Shown: positions 18,245-26,650 of the stretch, piece after piece
How positions within the stretch are numbered: position 1 is the stretch's first letter
Layout of the letters: every line of letters starts with the position of its first letter
NCBI RefSeq assembly: GCF_000169175.1
Contig: NZ_AAWS01000005.1
Span: forward strand, 124,001 to 188,000
DNA: 64,000 nt
DNA from: Microscilla marina ATCC 23134
Lineage (GTDB): Bacteria > Bacteroidota > Bacteroidia > Cytophagales > Microscillaceae
Direction: 5' to 3'
The notes under the pieces: model-generated
Database searches by the model: none
What the model was told of the DNA's origin: nothing
Seen by the model: the letters and a program-made list of their open reading frames with translations, nothing else
Position numbers and translations under genes: made by a program

Positions 18245-19642
18245 TTACCTTACTCTCATTACTTTGAGAGACGAAGCCTTGTCGTTCCAGGCAGTACCTA
18301 CAAAAGCTGAAGAACTTGTGAAATCCCTGTATCTGCCCCGGAAGTTAGCGTGCTCATATATGCGTACTTTGTAACCTCTTGGTATGCGTATCGAGCTCAA
18401 TTTATCATTGCCAATACGTATTTGGTTTACATTGTAGCTTCCTATACCTACACTTTGCTTGTTGCCACGATAATTGCTATCCTCATAAAGTACTATCCGA
18501 CTACGGGTGCCCCTGTTTGTTGTGCCAGATTTCATTATTCTCATAGATGATACCTTATCGTTCCAGGCAGTACCCACAAAACCCGATGAACTTGTAAAGT
18601 CTCTGTATCTTCCACGAAAGTTGGCGTGTTCAAAAACCCTTACTTTATACCCCCTGCGTATTTTTATTGAGCTTAACTTGTCGTTGCCAATACCTAGTTG
18701 GCTAAAGTTATAGTTTCCTGTATTAAATGACTTATTTCGTCCCTTAAAGTTGCTGTGTTCATAAATAGTAACCAAACCAAAAGAGCTGTTCCCCGAGTTA
18801 CCGCTATTGCCTCCTCCCACATTGCCTCTTTTATTGACATACTTACTCATAGTTCTTATAAAGTTACTGGCGTTTTGGTAACCTACCGATCTGCCCACCA
18901 GGTTGCCACGAGCATCAAAAAACAAAACCGTAGGGTATGCCCTTACTTTGTATTTACGGGCAATAGAAGGTCCTTCTCCTTTTTCAGCATCTAATTTATA
19001 AGCCACAAAGTTACGGCTGGCATATTGTCCTACCGACGAGGCACTAAAAGTATTGCGAGTCATTGATTTACAGGGACCACACCAAGTGGTATATACATCT
19101 ACAAAAAATGGCTTGTTTCTACGACTTGCCTGCGATTTCATATTGTTCCAACTTCCCTTAAAAAAGTTAACACCAGCCGATTGATAACTGTTGCCACCAC
19201 TGGTGCGCCCACCATACTTACGTAAAGTGCCCAAAAAAGCATTGGCATTCTGATAGCCCACCTGACGTCCTTTTAATCTGCCCTCGTGGTCAAAAAACAA
19301 AATAGTAGGGTAAGCATTTACCTGGTATTTTCTTGCCAGCCGGGGGCCTTCCCCTCGTTCAGCGTCTAATTTATAAGGCACAAAATTTCGGTTGGCATAA
19401 GTACCCACGCTATTGTTTGAAAAGGTATTGCGGGTCATTGCTTTGCAGGGCCCACACCAAGTAGTGTACACATCTACAAAAAATGGTTTTTTCTGACGGC
19501 GGGCTTTTGCCAATAGTGAATTCCAATTGCCCTGGTGAAAATTGACCCCAGCCACGGTGGTAATGTCTTTCTTGACAGGTGGTTTGGCAAACGCCCAGGC
19601 GCTCCATACCATCAATAAAGAGAGTATAATAGATCGTTTCAT
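18245..19642 (-). CDS. Exported protein with two thioredoxin and two beta/gamma-crystallin domains
   Basis: The start at 19642 (MKRSIILSLL) gives a signal peptide cut after WAFA (about residue 19) and a 465-residue precursor. Two thioredoxin-like domains follow (about 30-145 and 155-270), each with an intact WCGPCK (62-67 and 187-192) and a cis-Pro motif (AYPT). A Gly/Asn-rich linker (about 272-288) leads to two beta/gamma-crystallin-like modules (about 289-370 and 382-463), each with a YEHSNFKG or YEDSNYRG type motif and a GNDKLSSI strand. The two halves of each pair are close copies, so both pairs arose by internal duplication. Exported thioredoxin domains act in disulfide reduction or isomerisation; crystallin modules often bind calcium or sugars. 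The combined role is unknown. Confidence 0.92.
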   Translation of the reverse strand: MKRSIILSLLMVWSAWAFAKPPVKKDITTVAGVNFHQGNWNSLLAKARRQKKPFFVDVYTTWCGPCKAMTRNTFSNNSVGTYANRNFVPYKLDAERGEGPRLARKYQVNAYPTILFFDHEGRLKGRQVGYQNANAFLGTLRKYGGRTSGGNSYQSAGVNFFKGSWNNMKSQASRRNKPFFVDVYTTWCGPCKSMTRNTFSASSVGQYASRNFVAYKLDAEKGEGPSIARKYKVRAYPTVLFFDARGNLVGRSVGYQNASNFIRTMSKYVNKRGNVGGGNSGNSGNSSFGLVTIYEHSNFKGRNKSFNTGNYNFSQLGIGNDKLSSIKIRRGYKVRVFEHANFRGRYRDFTSSSGFVGTAWNDKVSSMRIMKSGTTNRGTRSRIVLYEDSNYRGNKQSVGIGSYNVNQIRIGNDKLSSIRIPRGYKVRIYEHANFRGRYRDFTSSSAFVGTAWNDKASSLKVMRVR

Positions 19643-19901
19643 AGTAAATATTGAATAAATAGGTAAAGTATAAGTTGGTTGGTTGTTGTGTAGAGTTTTT
19701 ATCATAGATTGTATTGGTTAATAAATAACAGAGTATTGACATCAAGTGGGAACTCCACGGAGAGTGAGTATGACCTGATAAAATATAAAATTACGTATGC
19801 TTCAATTTACGCATGTTTTAGACAAAACGTTAAAAAAATACGATGTTTGGTGCCATAAGTTATAGTAAGCAGTATGTTTTGCCTATAAAATATACAATTG
19901 A

Positions 19902-21098
19902 TTAAACCTCTCTTCGTTTCCTTTGCTTGTCAAAGTGCGTTTTTACCAGGTTGACTACTTGTAGAGTGATTTTTTCTCTGGGAAACTGACTTTCAGCCAC
20001 CTTTCGGGCATTTTGCTGGTACTTCTCCAACAAGTCAACCTGGATTACAAAAGGCATTAACTGATCTAAAAAATCGTTTGGCTTGTCAGGTGCAGCATAA
20101 AAACCACATTGATTCTCTTCCACAATTTCTTTAAGCCATCCTGAAGTATTTACAATGGTGAGCTTGCCCGCTGCCAGCGAGTCAAAAAACTTATTAGGGC
20201 TACATGTGGCCAATACTGGCTTGGCCAAAAACGAGGTATAGGTAGCCTGCGATTGATCCAATAACCTTCTGGCAGTGCCTTTGTCAACCGCCCCGTATAG
20301 TTTTACGTTGGGGAGTTTTTCTGCCTTTTGCCGAATATTTTCCAATGCTTTGCCTTCACCTATTATCCAAAACTCTATTTGATTCATGCCCCTTTTTTCA
20401 GCTAAATACGCAATTTGGAGTAAATAATCTAAATGGTTGGCTTTGCCTATGGTGCCAATATAACTAACAACAAAAGGGAACTTAGCAGGAGGAGAGGAAG
20501 GAGAAAAGAAATGACAGTCGGCCATATTGGGAGCAAGCAAAATATCCTTTTCAGGGGCTTTTTGTTGCACAGCAGCCTGCATTCCAGGCGATAAGGTTAC
20601 AATTTGTAACGATTTGTGGTAAATTTTAGCCTCCAGCGCAAATAGCCTTCGCCGGAGCCAACCATTGTTGATTATCCCCATTTCTATGGGTGCTTGCGGC
20701 CACAAATCCCTTACTTCAAACACATAAGGGATACTGTGCCAACGCTTGAGCCAAAGAGCTACCCATCCAATGGTGAGCGGGGTAGAAGTAGCATAGCAAA
20801 TGCAAGGAGCATTTACCGTTTGTTTTTTTATTTGACGTGCCTTTCGATAGCATTGCCAGGTAAACTTTATAAAAGAAATAATTCTTTGAACAGTGCCCAG
20901 TTTGTTATCATAATACACTGGTAAGTAGTGCACTTTTATCCCATCAATTACTTTATAGGCGTGTGTTTTTTTGTTATGAGCAGTAATCATTTCCACCTCA
21001 AACCCAGCTTCAACCATTGCCTTGGCAATAAACAAAGAACGATGACTACCTCCTTCTTCTTTAGTTTTGAAGTATTGATGTAAGTATATGACTTTCAA
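19902..21098 (-). CDS. Glycosyltransferase family 4 (WbuB/WcaI-like)
   Basis: The 398-residue protein is a GT-B glycosyltransferase. The N-terminal Rossmann half begins MKVIYLHQYF and has GGSHRSLFIAKAM; the C-terminal half has the donor-binding strand FVVSYIGTIGKANHLDYLL, EFWIIGEGKALE and a GT4-like LAAGKLTIVNTSGWLKEIVEE. GT4 enzymes transfer sugars from nucleotide donors with retention of configuration and are typical of exopolysaccharide and O-antigen synthesis. It lies 12 bases after the asparagine-synthase-like gene and is the last gene of an apparent nth-asnB-like-GT operon. The donor and acceptor cannot be deduced. Confidence 0.92.
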   Translation of the reverse strand: MKVIYLHQYFKTKEEGGSHRSLFIAKAMVEAGFEVEMITAHNKKTHAYKVIDGIKVHYLPVYYDNKLGTVQRIISFIKFTWQCYRKARQIKKQTVNAPCICYATSTPLTIGWVALWLKRWHSIPYVFEVRDLWPQAPIEMGIINNGWLRRRLFALEAKIYHKSLQIVTLSPGMQAAVQQKAPEKDILLAPNMADCHFFSPSSPPAKFPFVVSYIGTIGKANHLDYLLQIAYLAEKRGMNQIEFWIIGEGKALENIRQKAEKLPNVKLYGAVDKGTARRLLDQSQATYTSFLAKPVLATCSPNKFFDSLAAGKLTIVNTSGWLKEIVEENQCGFYAAPDKPNDFLDQLMPFVIQVDLLEKYQQNARKVAESQFPREKITLQVVNLVKTHFDKQRKRREV

Positions 21099-21110
21099 TG
21101 CTTTGTGTAG

Positions 21111-22967
21111 TTAAAATTTTGCTTTTAGCCAATAGTCAAGCACAACAACTGCCCAAATCTCTGAAGTATAATCCCTTTTTTTATGCTGGTGTGTTGCCAA
21201 CATCTTTTCAAACTTAGGGTAATCTACCCATTCATATATCACTGGGTGCGGTTTTTTGAGCGAGTTTGTTATCCAAGGTAGCTTGCCTTCCTGTAGCCAT
21301 TTGCCAAAAGGCATGCCAAACCCTTCTTTTGCTCTTTGGGTGTATAGTTGCCCTCCTCGTTTGTTGAGCCATTCTTTCAGCAACGTTTTTTTGCCTTTTT
21401 TCAGTAGTTCAAGCGCTGGGTAGTGTTGGATGGCTTTTGTGAGTGCTTGTGATAAATAAGGTACTCGCACCTCTAGCCCTTGTTGCATCGACATAGCATC
21501 AGTCATTGCTAACACATCATTTGCCAGGTAATGTGTTTTATCATAACACAAACACCAACGTAGCCACTTCTCGGTAGTAGTATGTTGTATCTGTGGTGGT
21601 GTTAAGTGGAGGTGCTTTCTGAGCGGAATCGTTTGTAGCTGGGTAAAGTTGACAAAAGTTTGGGCAGGGTGTATATCTATTTGTTCAAAAAACTTTTGAG
21701 TAAGCCTGATTTTATTACGCCAAGGGTAAGCCTTTCCATCTGATAACCCTTGGCCTAACCACTGGGCATAAGGCTTTAGGGCATTGAGCAAGGGGCGTTT
21801 TTTGAGGTATTGGGCAAAAGCCCAATGACGGTTATACCCTGCAAAAAGTTCATCTGCCCCCGCTCCTGAAAGTATCACTTTTACTTGTTTGCGGGCTTTT
21901 TTTGCCAATAAGTAAGTCAGCAAAGCTGCCCCATCTGCTATGGGTTGATCCAGGCAAGCCACCCAATGCGCCAAATCTTTTAAATCGGTGGCGTCAATGG
22001 TGTATTCGTGGTGTACGCTTTGGTATTGTTGGGCAGCAAGCCGGGCAAAGTGAAAATCTTTTGTACCAAAGTTTTGGTTATTAACCGTGTTGACCAGAGA
22101 AAAGGAGGGAAGGTTTTGAATGCCCAGTTCCTGAGCAATGCTTAGCAACAGAGTAGAGTCAACCCCACCGCTCAAAAAGATGCCTACTGGTACATCAGCT
22201 TGCAATTGCTGTGCTATAGAGGTAATCAATAACTCTTCAATTGATTGACTATCAGGTGTTTGAGTGTCAATTGAAGAAGTGCTATAAGTGGGTGTTGTAT
22301 TAGTCGGTATTTCCTGTAATTTTTGGGTGTTTACATCAAAGTTTGCCAACAGGGGTAAGTGGTAAATATTCTGACAGAAGGTTTGAGGAGGTTGGGCATA
22401 CTTAAAACGCAGATAATGCCCGACTTGTCCTTCGTTTAATCGGTTAGGTGCCACGCCGCTTGCTACCACGCCGCGTATTTCAGATGAAACCACCAGGCAT
22501 CGTTCGTCCTGATAAAAATACAAAGGCTTAATCAAAAAAGAGTCACGCCCCAATAAAATTTGCTGTTGTTGTATATCAAGCAAAGCAAAAGCAAACATTC
22601 CCTCTAGTGCTGCTATGCCATTGGCTCCGCGGGTTATCAACCAATACAGCAACACCTCTGTATCGGTGTTAGTTTTCCAATGGTAAGAAGTTGGTAAAGC
22701 TGCTTTGAGCTGGAGGTAATTGTAAATTTCGCCATTAAAAATAAGCACATAACGCCCATCTTCTGAGAAAAAAGGTTGATTGCTGGCACTACTCAAGTCA
22801 ATGATTTTGAGGTGGTTGTGCCCCATAAATACTTGTGCACTGGCCAAATTTAAATGTTCAACATAACTGCCGTCGGGTCCCCGGTGTTGGGTAGCCACAT
22901 TCATTTGCCGAACATTGTCTATATTTAAATTCCCTCGAAAATCAACAATCAGATTGAGCCCACACAT
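21111..22967 (-). CDS. Asparagine synthase-like amidotransferase (AsnB family)
   Basis: The 618-residue protein has the two-domain AsnB plan. An N-terminal class II glutamine amidotransferase begins MCGLNL, with Cys2 as nucleophile, RGPDG (29-33) and NGEIYN (78-83). The C-terminal ATP-pyrophosphatase domain has the PP-loop SGGVDS (266-271) and a later GAGADELFAGYNRHW. The segment RDSFLIKPLYF (141-151) departs from the usual RDRFGIKPLYY. The enzyme would transfer glutamine nitrogen to an acyl-adenylate. Its neighbour is a glycosyltransferase, and AsnB-like genes are common in polysaccharide clusters, where they amidate sugars, so asparagine need not be the product. Its ATG overlaps the stop codon of nth by one base (TAATG on the minus strand), which indicates translational coupling. 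Confidence 0.92.
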   Translation of the reverse strand: MCGLNLIVDFRGNLNIDNVRQMNVATQHRGPDGSYVEHLNLASAQVFMGHNHLKIIDLSSASNQPFFSEDGRYVLIFNGEIYNYLQLKAALPTSYHWKTNTDTEVLLYWLITRGANGIAALEGMFAFALLDIQQQQILLGRDSFLIKPLYFYQDERCLVVSSEIRGVVASGVAPNRLNEGQVGHYLRFKYAQPPQTFCQNIYHLPLLANFDVNTQKLQEIPTNTTPTYSTSSIDTQTPDSQSIEELLITSIAQQLQADVPVGIFLSGGVDSTLLLSIAQELGIQNLPSFSLVNTVNNQNFGTKDFHFARLAAQQYQSVHHEYTIDATDLKDLAHWVACLDQPIADGAALLTYLLAKKARKQVKVILSGAGADELFAGYNRHWAFAQYLKKRPLLNALKPYAQWLGQGLSDGKAYPWRNKIRLTQKFFEQIDIHPAQTFVNFTQLQTIPLRKHLHLTPPQIQHTTTEKWLRWCLCYDKTHYLANDVLAMTDAMSMQQGLEVRVPYLSQALTKAIQHYPALELLKKGKKTLLKEWLNKRGGQLYTQRAKEGFGMPFGKWLQEGKLPWITNSLKKPHPVIYEWVDYPKFEKMLATHQHKKRDYTSEIWAVVVLDYWLKAKF

Positions 22968-23629
22968 TACTTATTTTTGAGATCTTTCGCTACGTTTTTA
23001 TCATAATAACGACACAAATTGGTCAAATTACATTCACCACACTTAGGAGCCCTTGCTACACATACGTAGCGCCCATGCAAGATAAGCCAATGGTGTGCTT
23101 TAGGAATAAGTTCTTCAGGAATGTATTTTACCAGCGTTTTTTCTACTTCCAGAGGTGTTTTCAAGTTTTGGTTTACCAGCCCCAACCGTTTCGATACCCT
23201 AAATACATGGGTATCTACCGCCATAGTGGGTTTATTATAAATCACCGAGGCAATCACATTGGCAGTTTTACGTCCTACACCAGGCAATTTTTGTAGTTCA
23301 GCTACCGTACTCGGAATCTCAGAGTTAAAATCATCTACCAGCATTTTTGCCATGCCAAGCAAGTGTTTGGTTTTGTTGTTGGGGTAAGAAATACTTCTTA
23401 TATAAGGAAACAACTCGTCAAAATTACTTTCTTTGAGTAGTTCAGGGGTGGGGAATTTATCAAAAAGGGCAGGAGTTACCATATTTACACGTTTGTCAGT
23501 GCATTGGGCACTCAATATTACTGCTACCAGCAGTTCATAAGGCGTTCGGTAACTAAGCTCAGTTTCAGGCTCTGGAAGATTCTCAGTAAAATAATTGATC
23601 AACTGCTCATAACGTTCCGCTCTTCGCAT
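22967..23629 (-). CDS. nth: Endonuclease III (DNA glycosylase/AP lyase)
   Basis: The 220-residue protein matches endonuclease III in length and motifs. The helix-hairpin-helix reads LPGVGRKTANV with catalytic Lys121, the catalytic Asp139 lies in VDTHVFRVSKRLGL, and the 4Fe-4S cluster ligands are Cys190, Cys197, Cys200 and Cys206 (C-x6-C-x2-C-x5-C). It removes oxidised pyrimidines from DNA and cuts the abasic site by beta-elimination. It is the first gene of the three-gene unit with the asparagine-synthase-like and GT4 genes; the overlap with the next gene suggests co-translation even though the functions differ. A terminator from the sigma operon lies just upstream. Confidence 0.97.
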   Translation of the reverse strand: MRRAERYEQLINYFTENLPEPETELSYRTPYELLVAVILSAQCTDKRVNMVTPALFDKFPTPELLKESNFDELFPYIRSISYPNNKTKHLLGMAKMLVDDFNSEIPSTVAELQKLPGVGRKTANVIASVIYNKPTMAVDTHVFRVSKRLGLVNQNLKTPLEVEKTLVKYIPEELIPKAHHWLILHGRYVCVARAPKCGECNLTNLCRYYDKNVAKDLKNK

Positions 23630-23649
23630 AAAATCTCAGGTTTAAACAT

Positions 23650-23700
23650 AAAAAAATTGCTTTGCAATTAACGAATTTTCATCATTAACCACAAAGCAAT
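23650..23700 (-). terminator. Terminator of the ECF sigma factor operon
   Basis: On the minus strand ATTGCTTTG pairs with CAAAGCAAT, with TTAA/TTAA extending the stem after a small internal loop, and seven T residues follow. It ends the sigma-factor/small-protein unit before nth. Confidence 0.85.
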
Positions 23701-23738
23701 CGAATGTAGAATAAAATTTTGAGAAAGAATGACAAAAC

Positions 23739-23972
23739 TTACACCGAATGCATATCAAGCGATTGCGCGCTACTTATAATCTTCCGAATCACTTCATCTG
23801 AAGGCGATTCCATTAAATCGTCCAGATCGTGCTGGGAAGAAGTCATTTGGTCGTACAATTTCTTGAATTTGGTGTCAGTTTGTAATAAAATTTCAATAAT
23901 TTCATTCTCTACCTGTGAGGTTTCTCCGTAAATATACCTCACGAGGTCATTTGGGGTATACATTTTTGTCAT
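23739..23972 (-). CDS. Small protein overlapping the sigma factor gene
   Basis: The 77-residue acidic protein begins inside the last codons of the sigma factor gene (26-base overlap) and is therefore translationally coupled to it. It has no transmembrane segment; predicted helices are NDLVRYIYGETSQVENEIIE, TKFKKLYDQMTSSQ and DEVIRKIISSAQSL. The position after an ECF sigma gene suggests an anti-sigma or other accessory role, and the N-terminal part resembles the cytoplasmic end of zinc-less anti-sigma factors, but there is no HxxxCxxC motif. The function is inferred from context only. Confidence 0.8.
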   Translation of the reverse strand: MTKMYTPNDLVRYIYGETSQVENEIIEILLQTDTKFKKLYDQMTSSQHDLDDLMESPSDEVIRKIISSAQSLDMHSV

Positions 23973-24546
23973 ACGTAATTTTATATTTATTCATCTGCTT
24001 TCTAAGGTTGATGAGCGCGTAACGCATTCTACCTAAAGCCGTGTTCACACTAACATTAGTAGCATTAGCAATCTCTTGAAAGCTCATTTCTGCATAATGT
24101 CGCATTATAAGAACTTCCCTTTGTTTTTCGGGTAATTTTTGAATTAAAACCCTTAGCTTGCTATATGTTTCTTTTTTAATTTGGGCAGCCTCTATTGAAT
24201 CTTCCGAAAAATTAAGGGTATTCAATACGTTTGCTCCTTCTTCGAGCAATACTTTTGGATAACGTTTTTCTTTACGGAAGTAGTCAATGGCAAGGTTATG
24301 TGCAATGCGGGTGATCCAGGGTAAAAATTTCCCTTCCTCATTGTATTTACCCGTTTTGATAGTTTTTATTGCTTTAATAAAAGTATCTTGTAGTAAATCT
24401 TCTGCAATAAAATGATCTTTAACGATTAATAAAATAGTTGTGTAAACTTTGGCCTTATGCCTGTGAACCAACGTTTCGAACGCTTTTTCATCTCCATTTT
24501 TGTAAAGTGATACTAATGTACTATCACTTATCTGATTGTGCGCCAT
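23947..24546 (-). CDS. ECF-type RNA polymerase sigma factor
   Basis: The 199-residue protein has region 2 at about 20-92 (AEDLLQDTFIKAIK, then ITRIAHNLAIDYFRKEKR) and region 4 at about 135-185 (LPEKQREVLIMRHYAEMSF, helix-turn-helix with TNVSVNTALGRMRYALINL). This is a normal extracytoplasmic-function sigma factor that redirects RNA polymerase to a set of stress or envelope promoters. A small protein overlaps its 3' end and may control it. Upstream there is a 700-base non-coding region, room for complex control including self-activation. Confidence 0.95.
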   Translation of the reverse strand: MAHNQISDSTLVSLYKNGDEKAFETLVHRHKAKVYTTILLIVKDHFIAEDLLQDTFIKAIKTIKTGKYNEEGKFLPWITRIAHNLAIDYFRKEKRYPKVLLEEGANVLNTLNFSEDSIEAAQIKKETYSKLRVLIQKLPEKQREVLIMRHYAEMSFQEIANATNVSVNTALGRMRYALINLRKQMNKYKITYDKNVYPK

Positions 24547-25255
24547 ATTTTCTTGTACATTTGATTAACGCGGACTTCTATGCCTTATTGTTTTGCCTCG
24601 CGAAAGTTTATAAAACAGTGGCAAACCACGTTTAGATTTTAAAATTTAACACCTGAATGCGAACAGTTGCTTGTTACGAATGTAATTAGATTATAATATT
24701 ACTTTTTAAAGATATTATGATTAGATTTCAAGAGTGTGACAAACACCTTGCAAAACAATCAAAATTGTAGTTACCAAATTATTTAAAAGATATAATAAGT
24801 TTGTTAGTATGTTGTTTTGACAAAAGAATTCAACAAAAAGCAATATAAACGTAATCTAACTATTTTTATTACGAAGTACACCTTCATTTGGTTTGTTTTT
24901 AACATTTCGAGTTTGGTGTATTTCTAATAATTCCACTCACTTTTAAAAGCAAATCGCAATCACTATTACGTGATATATTTTAGTTTGTTATGGTTTTTAG
25001 GTAAAATACCTATAAATCACCTAGGGTTTTATGAGAAAAAAAACCATGTCTATAGGGCTTTTAAGCAAAAGCCTGTTTGGTGGTGCTTGTACTGAGTCTA
25101 TCCTGTTTTTATGAAACCTTGCCTGCCTTTTTAGGTGCTTTTTCACAACTATTTAGTATGTTAGAATGTAAAAACACGTAGACTAATTCATAATTAGACT
25201 AGTTTTTGTATAACGAACTATGATCCTTATTTTCAACTTTTACGAACGATATTGA
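24547..25255. other. Long AT-rich divergent intergenic region
   Basis: This region of about 709 bases lies between the divergent sigma factor and MscS genes and must hold their promoters. I see no coding frame of note. A 7-bp hairpin GGCTTTT/AAAAGCC with loop AAGC lies at 25056-25073, and a shorter AGGT/ACCT hairpin near 25000. Nothing more can be supported by eye. Confidence 0.6.
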
Positions 25256-26605
25256 ATGGACTTTTTCGCTAAAAGAAATAGCAACTTATCGACAAAAAAA
25301 AATGTAATCAAAAGCCCGCAAAGGTGGTCTGTGTTTATATGGGCATTACTGATTATTGGTTGTTTGTCGGTTACTGTAACCGCACAGGATAACAAAAAAC
25401 GCACAGATTCTATCTCAAAAAGTAATACAGAGAAGCGTCAAGGCTCAACAGCTAAGAAACAAGAGGTAAAGGCGGCAAAAAAAACAAAATCTTCAGGTTT
25501 TTTCTCTAAAAAGTATTATGGCAGTACAGTCAAGCAATGGCTCATAGCACTTTCTATTATTTTGGGGGCAATCATTGTAGGGCGAATACTCTATTGGTTT
25601 TTCACTAAAATAGTGAGGATTTTTACTGATAAAACAGAAACCAAGCTCGACGATATCATCATTGATAAAATTGAAGAGCCTATAGTGGCAGCCATTGTGA
25701 TTGGAGGTTTTTGGTGGGGAATCAGCTACTTGCAATTTGCAATCAAGACAAGAAATCAGATTGAAGGTATTATCTACCTGATCATTATTTTAGATATAGC
25801 CTGGCTCATTGTTCGTACTATTGACGGTCTCATAGAGGAGTATATAGTACCTATAGTAGAAGAGTCGGAGAGTAACCTCGATGACGCTATTTTGCCCATT
25901 GCCCGAAGGGGCTTCAAGGTAATTGTATGGGTAATTGCCGTAGTTGTGGGGCTCAACAATGCAGGCTATGACGTGGCCACAGTGTTGGCTGGTTTGGGTA
26001 TTGGTGGGGTGGCGCTTGCTATAGGTGCACGTACTACCATTATGAATATTTTTGGAGGGCTAAGTGTATTAATCAATCAGCCTTTTAAAATTGGTGACCG
26101 GATATTGATTAGTGGACACGATGGGTATGTACAAGAGATTGGTTTAAGTAATACTCGTTTGAGAACTTTTATAGATGACTATTTGGTGACAATTCCTAAC
26201 AAGGTTTTTACTGACAAAGAGGTTGTCAACATTTCGGCCGCATCAGGTGTTAAAGGCGTGTTTTTTCTCAATATTTCTACCAATACTGTTCCCGAAAAAA
26301 TAACAGGCCTGACCAAGTTCTTGCAGCAACTATCAATCAATCACGAGCATTTAGAAGAAGACAACAAAACTACTTTACAAGAGTTTTCCGACTTTTCGGT
26401 CATGGTAAGGTATGTATTTTATATCAAAAGTACTTCTCCCTATTGGGACATTAAAACAGAACTTGGGGTAAGAATTATGCAGTATTTCAGAGAAAATGAT
26501 ATTATGTTTGCCCAGCGTAGAATGACATTCGAGTCTGAAAAAAAGGCAGCCTCTTCACCACCAGACGTAGATGATGACAAAGATGAATCTGGTTTTGGGT
26601 TTTAG
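25256..26605 (+). CDS. Mechanosensitive ion channel, MscS family
   Basis: The 449-residue protein has a first hydrophobic segment at about 24-43 that could be a signal peptide or an anchor, a charged low-complexity stretch (about 45-80), and membrane segments at about 94-116, 143-160, 170-187 and 218-236. The pore-lining TM3 is about 238-272, with the Gly/Ala-rich pattern VLAGLGIGGVALAIGA. The cytosolic beta domain follows (FKIGDRILISG, GYVQEIGLSNTRLRT, VTIPN). MscS-like channels open on membrane tension to release solutes during osmotic downshock. The C-terminus is acidic (DVDDDKDES). It converges on the SpoIIE phosphatase gene. Confidence 0.95.
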   Translation: MDFFAKRNSNLSTKKNVIKSPQRWSVFIWALLIIGCLSVTVTAQDNKKRTDSISKSNTEKRQGSTAKKQEVKAAKKTKSSGFFSKKYYGSTVKQWLIALSIILGAIIVGRILYWFFTKIVRIFTDKTETKLDDIIIDKIEEPIVAAIVIGGFWWGISYLQFAIKTRNQIEGIIYLIIILDIAWLIVRTIDGLIEEYIVPIVEESESNLDDAILPIARRGFKVIVWVIAVVVGLNNAGYDVATVLAGLGIGGVALAIGARTTIMNIFGGLSVLINQPFKIGDRILISGHDGYVQEIGLSNTRLRTFIDDYLVTIPNKVFTDKEVVNISAASGVKGVFFLNISTNTVPEKITGLTKFLQQLSINHEHLEEDNKTTLQEFSDFSVMVRYVFYIKSTSPYWDIKTELGVRIMQYFRENDIMFAQRRMTFESEKKAASSPPDVDDDKDESGFGF

Positions 26606-26617
26606 CAGAAAGCAAAA

Positions 26618-26650
26618 GGGTATTAAACCTAGACTGTAAATTTAATACCC
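26618..26650. terminator. Hairpin between convergent MscS and phosphatase genes
   Basis: A perfect 10-bp inverted repeat GGGTATTAAA/TTTAATACCC (26618-26627 with 26641-26650) with a 13-base loop lies right after the MscS stop and overlaps the last codons of the minus-strand gene. There is no T tract, so its work as a terminator is uncertain. Confidence 0.45.
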
